NCBI GenBank assembly: GCA_945889565.1
Contig: CAMDBZ010000095.1
Span: 1-6,687 of the forward strand
Origin: Thermoflexus hugenholtzii JAD2
Lineage (GTDB): Bacteria; Chloroflexota; Dehalococcoidia; UBA2979
Direction: 5' to 3'
DNA length: 6,687 nucleotides
This document shows, one piece after another, positions 1 to 4,824 of this stretch (positions are counted from its first letter, which is position 1; the number at the start of each line of letters is the position of its first letter). The translations under genes were made by a program, and so were the position numbers. Below the pieces are notes generated by a model, which saw only the letters and a list, made by a program, of their open reading frames with translations, was not told the DNA's origin and searched no databases.

Positions 1-623
1 TGCTGCGGAGGCGGAGCGTGCGCGGTCGGTGCTGTCGCGGTATCGGCGGCGACGCCTGGCCCCGCTGGCGGCGCAGCCTCGACGGCCCGCGAGGCCGCCG
101 CACGGGCAGCGTCCGGCTCCGGCCACGCCGGCTCCACCGGCGCAGCAGCGGGCCGCTGCGCGCCGCGCAGCAGCCCCTCGATCGCGTCCAGCCGCCGCTG
201 CAACGCGCGCATGTCCGCGACCAGCTCCGCGACGGTCCGCCGCAGCGCCTCCCCACCCTCCGCCGGCTGCTCCGGACGCCGGGTCAGCACCTCCTGCGCG
301 CGCCGCACCGAGTCGTCGATCAGCTCGTGCGCGCGCGCCCGCGCGTCCGCCAGCAGCAGCTCCACGTCGTCGCCGCCCTCCGACATCGGCGGCGGGGCAA
401 ATCGCGGCTCGCGCGCGGGGCGTGGCTCTGGCACCGAGGACTCCTCCCGCACGACGCGCTCTGCCGCCGAGCGCATCGCCGGCCGGCCGCCCGGCGCACG
501 CCCGCGCTCGCCGTCGCCCGCACCGTCGCCCGCGAGCGCCAGCAGCAGCTGCGCCATCGCGCGGAGTATGCCCGTGACGGCGCGCTCCGTGTGCGGCAGA
601 CGCCAGTCGCCCTGGTCGTTCAC
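1..623 (-). CDS. Hypothetical Pro/Ala-rich coiled-coil protein, C-terminus cut by window edge
   Basis: Function unknown. The reading frame is open from a GTG at 623 to the left edge (207 codons, no stop). The GTG is preceded by an AGGGGAG-type ribosome binding site about 12 nt upstream. The only other nearby start, an ATG 22 codons later, has no such site. The preceding in-frame stop is the TGA that ends the response regulator, so this gene starts 30 nt after it in the same frame and is probably cotranscribed. Visible parts: a short N-terminal helix with a Leu-rich stretch (about residues 16-31), a disordered Arg/Pro/Gly linker (32-84), two acidic/basic helical blocks with heptad-like spacing (about 85-116 and 124-153), then a Pro/Ala-rich tail. 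The helical part vaguely recalls DivIVA-like or other scaffold coiled coils, but I do not recognise a family. Not a histidine kinase in the visible part. Confidence 0.7.
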   Translation of the reverse strand, partial: MNDQGDWRLPHTERAVTGILRAMAQLLLALAGDGAGDGERGRAPGGRPAMRSAAERVVREESSVPEPRPAREPRFAPPPMSEGGDDVELLLADARARAHELIDDSVRRAQEVLTRRPEQPAEGGEALRRTVAELVADMRALQRRLDAIEGLLRGAQRPAAAPVEPAWPEPDAARAAASRAVEAAPPAGPGVAADTATAPTAHAPPPQ

Positions 624-653
624 TGCCCCGCGGCTCCCCTGCCTCGCCGCACG

Positions 654-1367
654 TCACGCGCCCCGCGACGAGGCGCGGCCGGGATGCACGAACTTGTACC
701 CCACCCCCCGCTCATTCACGATCATCGTCCGCCCGCCCGGATCGTCCCCGAGCTTCCGCCGCAGGTGCTGGATGTGCACCTTCAGGTAGTCCACCTCGTC
801 GACGTATTCGCGGCCCCACACCTTCGCCAGCAGCGTGCGGAAGCTGAGCACGCGGTTCTCGTTGCGGCTCAGGTGATACAGGATGCCGTACTCGATCGGC
901 GTGAGCTTCACCAGCTCGCCGCCCACCGTCACCTCGCGGCTCTCGTAGTCGATGCGCAGCGCGCCCGCCTCGAACGGCGCGCCCTCCGCCGCCGGCGCCT
1001 GCGACTCGCTGCGCCGCAACACCGCGCGCACCCGGGCGAGCAGTTCGATGTGGGAGAACGGCTTCGTGATGTAGTCGTCCGCCCCCAGCTCCAGCCCGCG
1101 CACCTTGTCCACCTCGTCGTGACGCGCCGTCAGCATGATGATCGGCACGTCCGAGAAGCGGCGGATGCGCTCGCACACCCCGAAGCCGTCGCCGTCCGGC
1201 AACCCGATGTCGAGGATGATCAGCGTCGGCGCGTCGCGGCGTGCGATCTCCACGCCCTCCGCACCCGTCGGCGCGTGCAACACTTCCGCATCCGGCCAGC
1301 GCAGCGCGAACGTGAGCCCGACGACTTCGACGATGTCCGGCTCGTCGTCAACAATGAGGACACGCAT
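654..1367 (-). CDS. OmpR/PhoB-family two-component response regulator
   Basis: A phosphorylation-controlled transcription factor of 237 aa, the normal length for the family. The N-terminal receiver domain (about 1-120) has the acidic pair D7/D8, the phospho-acceptor D53 in LIILDIGLPDGDG, the switch T80 in MLTAR, aromatic Y99 and the conserved K102 in ITKPF, so all catalytic positions are present. The C-terminal winged-helix domain (about 135-228) ends with the typical HIQHLRRKLGDD recognition-helix segment and the RGVGYKF wing. The ATG at 1367 sits 5 nt after a perfect TATAAT, so translation is probably from a leaderless transcript. No upstream ribosome binding site is seen. It is followed after 30 nt by the coiled-coil gene and diverges from the oxidoreductase at 1505. 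No sensor kinase lies in the window; the partner may be beyond the edge or elsewhere. Target genes cannot be told from sequence. Confidence 0.97.
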   Translation of the reverse strand: MRVLIVDDEPDIVEVVGLTFALRWPDAEVLHAPTGAEGVEIARRDAPTLIILDIGLPDGDGFGVCERIRRFSDVPIIMLTARHDEVDKVRGLELGADDYITKPFSHIELLARVRAVLRRSESQAPAAEGAPFEAGALRIDYESREVTVGGELVKLTPIEYGILYHLSRNENRVLSFRTLLAKVWGREYVDEVDYLKVHIQHLRRKLGDDPGGRTMIVNERGVGYKFVHPGRASSRGA

Positions 1368-1372
1368 AACTG

Positions 1373-1403
1373 ATTATACCCGTTAGCAGTGTCGCACCGT
1401 CAA
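1373..1403 (-). promoter_or_regulatory. Sigma-70-type promoter of the response regulator, leaderless
   Basis: On the minus strand, TTGACG (1403-1398, 5 of 6 consensus) and TATAAT (1378-1373, 6 of 6) are separated by 19 nt, slightly longer than the ideal 17. Only 5 nt (CAGTT) lie between the -10 box and the regulator's ATG. Initiation at the usual 6-7 nt after the -10 box would therefore fall on or next to the start codon. This AT-rich patch stands out in otherwise GC-rich DNA. The hexamers are seen; the leaderless start is inferred. Confidence 0.75.
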
Positions 1404-1432
1404 GACGCGTACCCGTCCCCTCGCTCCCGCGC

Positions 1433-1456
1433 GCGTGGGCGCGACGCCAACGCGCC
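1433..1456. repeat. Imperfect inverted repeat in the divergent intergenic region
   Basis: Between the divergent regulator and oxidoreductase genes, GCGTGGGC (1433-1440) and GCCAACGC (1446-1453) pair with one mismatch around a 5-nt loop. The alternative pairing GGCGCG (1438-1443) with CGCGCC (1451-1456) uses the same bases. It could be an operator or simply GC-rich noise. No convincing plus-strand -10 box is seen in the rest of this 137-nt gap. Confidence 0.25.
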
Positions 1457-1491
1457 GTGCGCGCATCATCCCCACGACCCGCAACACGCGC

Positions 1492-1498
1492 GAGGAGG
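1492..1498 (+). promoter_or_regulatory. Ribosome binding site that sets the oxidoreductase start
   Basis: GAGGAGG lies 6 nt before the GTG at 1505. This favours that codon over the in-frame GTG at 1457, which would add 16 Arg-rich residues in front of the nucleotide-binding fold and has no such site. Confidence 0.85.
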
Positions 1499-1504
1499 CA
1501 GCAC

Positions 1505-2551
1505 GTGGCCACACAACCGCTGCGCATCGCCGTCATCGGCGCCGGAGCGAACACGCGCCTGCGCCACATCCCCGGCTTCCAGGCGCTCCCCGGCGTCGAG
1601 GTCGCCGCCGTGTGCAATCGCTCGGAGGCGAGCGGACGCGCCGTCGCCGACGCCTTCGCCATCCCCCGCGTCGAGACCGATGCGCTCGCGCTGCTGCGCG
1701 ACCCCGACATCGACGCGGTCTGCATCGGCACCTGGCCCTACCGCCATCACGCCTACGCCCTCGTCGCGCTGGCCGCCGGCAAGCACGTGCTGTGCGAGGC
1801 GCGCATGGCGATGAACGCCGCTGAGGCGCGCGACATGCTCGCCGCCGCCGACGCGCGCCCCGACCGCGTCGCGCAGCTCGTGCCCGCCCCCTACGACCTG
1901 CGCTGGTGGCGCACCGTGCGCCGCCTGCTCGCCGAACGCGCGCTCGGCCCGCTACGCGAGGTGCACGCGACGATGCTCGGCCCAGGCGCGCTCGACCCGG
2001 CCACGCCGCTGCACTGGCGCGAGCGCGACGACTACTCCGGCTACAACACGATGTCGCTCGGCATCCTCGTCGAGACCGTCGAGCGCTGGCTCGGCCCCAC
2101 CGAGCGCGTGCTCGCGGACGCCGCGACCTTCACCACCGCGCGCACCGACCCCGAGACCGGCCGCCCGCGCGCCGTCGCGATCCCGGACTCCATCGGTGTC
2201 TTCGCGCGGATGCCGGACGGCACGCGCGTGACGTACCGCGTGAGCGCCGTCACCGCCGGCGCGCGCGACGCGAACGGCATCTCGCTCTTCGGCGCCGCCG
2301 CGTCGCTGCACCTCTCCTTCGCCGACGACACGCTGACGCTCGTCCCGCTCCGCGGCCAGCCGCAGGCGCTCGCGCCCGACCCCGGCACCGACGTGGGCTG
2401 GTCCGTCGAGCGCGACTTCGTCACGTCGATTCGCGACCACGCCCCCGTCGAGCTCACCAGCTTCGCCGATGGCCTGCGTTACATGCGCTTCACCGAAGCG
2501 GTCTGGCGCAGCTGGAACGAAGCCCGCCCCCTGCACCTCATCGACGTCTGA
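1505..2551 (+). CDS. Gfo/Idh/MocA-family oxidoreductase with altered EKP motif
   Basis: A 348-aa protein, the usual family length, expected to use NAD(P) to oxidise or reduce a sugar, inositol or related polyol in the cytosol. The N-terminal Rossmann fold starts at once (LRIAVIGAGANTRLRH, residues 6-21, with G12/G14) and continues through the DPDIDAVCIGT strand (66-76). The segment that normally ends in EKP (catalytic Lys) reads KHVLCEARMAMN (93-104), so the Lys is replaced by Ala99. The C-terminal half resembles the family's alpha/beta substrate domain, with a YSGYNTMSLGILVETVERW helix in place of the usual GG-D-H pattern. The start is the GTG at 1505, with GAGGAGG 6 nt upstream. The membrane-protein gene starts 3 nt after its stop. 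Substrate unknown. It may be a catalytically divergent or non-oxidoreductase member. Family assignment is secure; activity is not. Confidence 0.92.
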   Translation: MATQPLRIAVIGAGANTRLRHIPGFQALPGVEVAAVCNRSEASGRAVADAFAIPRVETDALALLRDPDIDAVCIGTWPYRHHAYALVALAAGKHVLCEARMAMNAAEARDMLAAADARPDRVAQLVPAPYDLRWWRTVRRLLAERALGPLREVHATMLGPGALDPATPLHWRERDDYSGYNTMSLGILVETVERWLGPTERVLADAATFTTARTDPETGRPRAVAIPDSIGVFARMPDGTRVTYRVSAVTAGARDANGISLFGAAASLHLSFADDTLTLVPLRGQPQALAPDPGTDVGWSVERDFVTSIRDHAPVELTSFADGLRYMRFTEAVWRSWNEARPLHLIDV

Positions 2552-2554
2552 GCC

Positions 2555-2884
2555 GTGCGCACGCGCTCCTATTCGATGCGGTTCGGCGGCGGCCCGGAGC
2601 CCGCGTGGTCGTGGCGGCGCGTGCTCGTGCAGCTCGCCGCGAACGCCCTCGGCCTCTGGCTCGCCGCCGCGCTCATCCCCGGCATCGCCATCGACGACTG
2701 GCAGTCGCTCGTCGCCGGCACCGCCATCTTCGCGATCGTCAACACGCTCGTGCACCCCATCGCCACGTTCGTGTCGTGCTGCCTGATCGCGCTCACCTTC
2801 GGCCTTTTCCTACGGGCTCCGAAACGTCCACACGCGTGCCACGTGGCGCACGCGGCTAGCTGCGTGACGCTGGCCGCCAACTAG
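2555..2884 (+). pseudogene. Truncated PF04020-like (phage holin 4_2 type) membrane protein
   Basis: The N-terminal part resembles the small four-helix membrane proteins annotated as phage holin family or PF04020. It has a first hydrophobic segment with N30-A-L-G-L and the IPGI turn (about 23-46), then a second block with IVNTLVHP (61-68) and ALTFGLF (79-85). Family members normally continue after TxGLF with a further hydrophobic segment such as a V-I-N-A-type helix. Here the frame turns at about base 2810 into a basic, Cys/His-containing tail (RAPKRPH and on) of 23 residues with no membrane character. Neither other frame restores the family sequence. I therefore read it as a 3' truncation by rearrangement. 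The start is either the GTG at 2555, 3 nt after the oxidoreductase stop (translational coupling), or the ATG at 2576; neither has a ribosome binding site. A shortened but working protein cannot be excluded. Confidence 0.65.
2831..2866. repeat. Cluster of three adjoining palindromes
   Basis: CACGCGTG (2831-2838, perfect), GCCACGTGGC (2838-2847, perfect) and an 18-bp palindrome centred on GCTAGC with CACGC/GCGTG arms and one mismatch pair (2849-2866) lie end to end. They begin about 20 nt after the point where the membrane-protein gene loses its family sequence. The arms share CACG/CGTG. This could be a recombination scar, a protein-binding site or chance. Confidence 0.5.
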
Positions 2885-2952
2885 CAGATCGGCCGCTGAC
2901 ACACCCTCGCCAGCCGAGCGGCGCGGACCAGCGGCTCACCGGCGGTGTGGGT

Positions 2953-2985
2953 CCGGTCCGATGCGTGGCCGGATGGCCGGACCGG
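2953..2985. repeat. Inverted repeat, 7-bp arms
   Basis: CCGGTCC (2953-2959) and GGACCGG (2979-2985) are perfect complements around a 19-nt loop that itself contains two GGCC units. No T-run follows on either strand, so it does not look like an intrinsic terminator. Confidence 0.4.
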
Positions 2986-3152
2986 CACGGCACTGCGGCG
3001 CGATGGCGGAAGCGAGAACCTGACGCTGGCTGGAGAGTTGGAGGCGGGCAGGGTCGGAACCAGATTGAACGGCCGACCCCGTGGAGCGCCGGTTGACGCG
3101 GCTCGCTCGGCAGCATCCTAGCGCTGTCACTGGGCCTCAGGTGGTTCGAGCG

Positions 3153-3173
3153 TCCGGCTGCCCGGCAGCGCCG
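3153..3173 (-). terminator. Possible hairpin downstream of the methyltransferase
   Basis: CCGGCTGCC and GGCAGCGCCGG pair with a 2-nt bulge, 16-36 nt past the methyltransferase stop on the minus strand. The core GCTGCC/GGCAGC is perfect, though the innermost pairs must open to form a loop. There is no U-tract, so termination is only a suggestion from position. Confidence 0.25.
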
Positions 3174-3188
3174 GGAGCAGGACGGCGC

Positions 3189-4016
3189 CTAAGATGCCGG
3201 CTTGCGCCCCAGTGCCGCCATATGCGTGAAAGCCCACAGCGCGTCTGGTTTGCGCGCCCAGACTCGAAACGCCTCCGCCATCGCCTCGATTTCCGCCTGC
3301 GTCGACAGCCCGGTCTCGACCTGCCGCTCGCCCATCGACGAAGTGAGCAGCCGGTCCGCGTAGGAGTCGCCCCAGGTGACTGTCTCCTCGCGGGTGGCGT
3401 AGCACCAGACCGCCCCCGTCACGTGGACATCGGACACCCCGGCCTCGTGGAACAGGGCGCGCAAGCGGCGGCCCATTCGGGGCTCGCCGCCGAGGCCGCG
3501 CGCCGTCTTCTCGTACACATCGACGAACCGGTCCAGCCACGGGTCTGGCGGCCAGTAGGTTACCGAGCCCCAGTCCACGTCGCGGACGGCCAGCAGACCG
3601 CCGGGCTTGACGACCCGCAGCATCTCCCGCAGCGCCGCCTGCCGGTCGGTCAGGTGCTGGAAGACCTGGTGCGCGTAAGCGACGTCGAACGAAGCGTCGG
3701 GGTACGCCAACTCATAGACGCTGCCGTACTCGTAGAGCAGGTTCTTGACGCCCCGCGCCTCGGCGTCAAGCCGCGCCTGCGCCAGCGTCTCCTGCGACAG
3801 GTCGATGGCGACGACCTCGCCACCCGGTAGCCGCTCCGCCAGCCCCACCGTGATGCTCCCCGGCCCACAGCCGACGTCCAGCAAGCGCATCTCCGGCGAC
3901 AGCTCCGGCAACAGGAAGGCAGCAGCCTCCTCGGCCGTGCGCATGCCGTGTTGCCGCACCACTGCCGGAGCGTGGCCGTGGACGTACGTTTCGCGAAGCA
4001 GCGGGTCATTCGTCAT
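3189..4016 (-). CDS. Class I SAM-dependent methyltransferase
   Basis: A 275-aa cytosolic methyltransferase of the Methyltransf_11/25 (UbiE-like) type, transferring a methyl group from S-adenosylmethionine to an unknown acceptor, probably a small molecule. SAM-binding motif I is LLDVGCGPGSITV (45-57), the acidic ribose-binding residue is D72 in VVAIDLS, motif II-like SFDVAYAHQVFQHL spans 109-122, and the post-motif LRVVKPGGLLAVRDVDW follows at about 133-149. The C-terminal about 125 residues would form the acceptor site and lid (WPPDPWLDRF, then a WGDSYADR segment). The ATG at 4016 has no ribosome binding site but lies 6 nt after a TATAGT box. A/T-ending codons (GTT, TCT, GCT, TAT) are clearly more frequent than in the flanking genes, and the gene sits between non-coding or disrupted DNA, which suggests later acquisition. 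Substrate cannot be told. Confidence 0.95.
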   Translation of the reverse strand: MTNDPLLRETYVHGHAPAVVRQHGMRTAEEAAAFLLPELSPEMRLLDVGCGPGSITVGLAERLPGGEVVAIDLSQETLAQARLDAEARGVKNLLYEYGSVYELAYPDASFDVAYAHQVFQHLTDRQAALREMLRVVKPGGLLAVRDVDWGSVTYWPPDPWLDRFVDVYEKTARGLGGEPRMGRRLRALFHEAGVSDVHVTGAVWCYATREETVTWGDSYADRLLTSSMGERQVETGLSTQAEIEAMAEAFRVWARKPDALWAFTHMAALGRKPAS

Positions 4017-4022
4017 GACCGG

Positions 4023-4054
4023 ACTATAGGCAGCAAAGAGGCTGCCTGCTTGAA
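4023..4054 (-). promoter_or_regulatory. Candidate leaderless promoter of the methyltransferase
   Basis: On the minus strand TATAGT (4028-4023, 5 of 6 to the -10 consensus) is followed by 6 nt and then the ATG at 4016, the same geometry as the response-regulator promoter. The -35 region is weak: TTCAAG at 4054-4049 with a 20-nt spacer. No ribosome binding site separates the box from the ATG. Confidence 0.5.
4028..4047. promoter_or_regulatory. Perfect palindrome in the methyltransferase promoter, operator candidate
   Basis: AGGCAGC (4028-4034) and GCTGCCT (4041-4047) are exact complements around a 6-nt spacer. The palindrome fills the space between the -35 region and the -10 box and touches the first base of the latter, a typical position for a repressor operator. 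As RNA it would be a 7-bp hairpin without a U-tract on either strand, so a terminator for the upstream phosphoesterase transcript is less likely. No matching regulator gene is next to it. Confidence 0.45.
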
Positions 4055-4136
4055 GTCGACCTCCTCCTCGGCACTCCTTCGGCTGGGAGTCACGGCGATG
4101 GCAAACTCGCAGACCTCGATGCCGCGCACAGCGCCG

Positions 4137-4697
4137 CTAACTTGCGCCCACGCTCGCCAGCTCCACAATGCGCGCCCGCGGCCCGCCGTCCCCGAGCTCG
4201 AGCAGCGCCACCGTGCCCAGCTTCATCGTCTGCGCCACCATCGTCGGGCTGCCCGGATTGACGAACAGCACCCCCTGGTGCGTCTCCACCATCGCCTCGT
4301 GCGTATACCCGAACACCACGATGTCCACCGGCTCGCCGAAGATGTTGCGCAGCTCCTCCGGGATCGACTTGCCTGCCGGGTAGCGGTCGAGGTTCCCCGG
4401 CCACACATCGTCCGCCAGCGGCTGCAGCTCGATCTTGTGCACCATCCCGATCGAGTGCCCGCCCAGCTTCACCACCATCGGAATGCTCACGCGCGGCCCG
4501 GCCGTCTCCGAGCCCACGAGCCCCCCCGGCACCGCGTGCACCGGCGCGATCCGTTCGAGCCAGTCCACGCACGACTGGATGTAGATATCCCCCGCGTGCA
4601 GGATCACGTCGACGCCCTCGAACGCCTTCACCACCTGCGCCGGCGGCTCCGGCCCCATCGACGGGATGTGCGTGTCCGAGATCAGCCCAATGCGCAT
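4137..4697 (-). CDS. YfcE/MJ0936-type metallophosphoesterase (Metallophos_2)
   Basis: A 186-aa calcineurin-like phosphoesterase, the usual size of the family of small phosphodiesterases needing two divalent metals. Metal-ligand motifs: ISDTH (D8, H10), LHAGDIY (D37), MVHK (H88), FGYTH (H134) and a closing NPGSPT. Two positions deviate. The GN-x-D segment after the second motif reads VPGGLVG (57-63), lacking the metal-bridging Asn. The first His of the usual GHTH is Tyr132. Both codons read clearly, though the first lies in a run of seven G. Activity may therefore be altered or reduced. The ATG at 4697 has GAGGAGG 6 nt upstream. It lies 127 nt downstream of sbcC on the same strand and may share its transcript. 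It is too short to be SbcD, SbcC's usual nuclease partner. Substrate unknown. Confidence 0.93.
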   Translation of the reverse strand: MRIGLISDTHIPSMGPEPPAQVVKAFEGVDVILHAGDIYIQSCVDWLERIAPVHAVPGGLVGSETAGPRVSIPMVVKLGGHSIGMVHKIELQPLADDVWPGNLDRYPAGKSIPEELRNIFGEPVDIVVFGYTHEAMVETHQGVLFVNPGSPTMVAQTMKLGTVALLELGDGGPRARIVELASVGAS

Positions 4698-4703
4698 GCG
4701 TCC

Positions 4704-4727
4704 CCTCCTCGACCTCCCACCGTCGAG
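4704..4727 (-). promoter_or_regulatory. Phosphoesterase ribosome binding site next to a small hairpin
   Basis: GAGGAGG (4710-4704) lies 6 nt before the ATG at 4697. Just upstream, CTCGAC (4727-4722) and GTCGAG (4713-4708) can pair around an 8-nt loop, and the last three stem bases are the first three of the ribosome binding site. It could moderate translation, but the stem is short. The remaining 97 nt up to the sbcC stop hold no clear promoter or terminator. Confidence 0.5.
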
Positions 4728-4824
4728 GCGGGCGCGCGCGTCAGCCTACCGCATCGTGGCGCGTACGGCGGGTGGAGCAGCCCCACGGACGGCGCTGTCG
4801 AGCCCTCTGGTCGGCCCACCGGCG

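Larger units (their letters stand above)
2885..3188. other. Intergenic stretch without a convincing gene
   Basis: About 300 nt between the convergent truncated membrane-protein gene and the methyltransferase. Open frames exist on both strands but none has a ribosome binding site, codon bias or recognisable protein. A 58-codon plus-strand frame from a GTG at 2945 to a TAG at 3119-3121 is the least implausible. The stretch may be degraded coding DNA linked to the break at about 2810. Two hairpin-forming repeats are listed separately. Confidence 0.6.

Noticed and set aside
18..1373. Long plus-strand open frame of about 450 codons opposite the regulator
   Set aside because: It is antisense to a clear response regulator, Arg/His-rich, with no domain or ribosome binding site. 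Long shadow frames are expected at this GC content.
2555..2884. Holin as a sign of a prophage
   Set aside because: PF04020 proteins are common chromosomal membrane proteins, and no other phage gene is present.
2856..3116. 86-codon minus-strand frame in the intergenic stretch
   Set aside because: Composition rich in Arg, Ser and Pro as in random GC-rich frames, no start signals, and it spans the palindrome cluster.
2945..3121. 58-codon plus-strand frame in the intergenic stretch
   Set aside because: No ribosome binding site, no recognisable family and overlap with a strong inverted repeat; too short to support without conservation data.
4137..4697. Metallophosphoesterase as the SbcD partner of SbcC
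   Set aside because: At 186 aa it is about half the length of SbcD, lacks the capping domain and fits the YfcE/MJ0936 type; proximity to sbcC is not enough.
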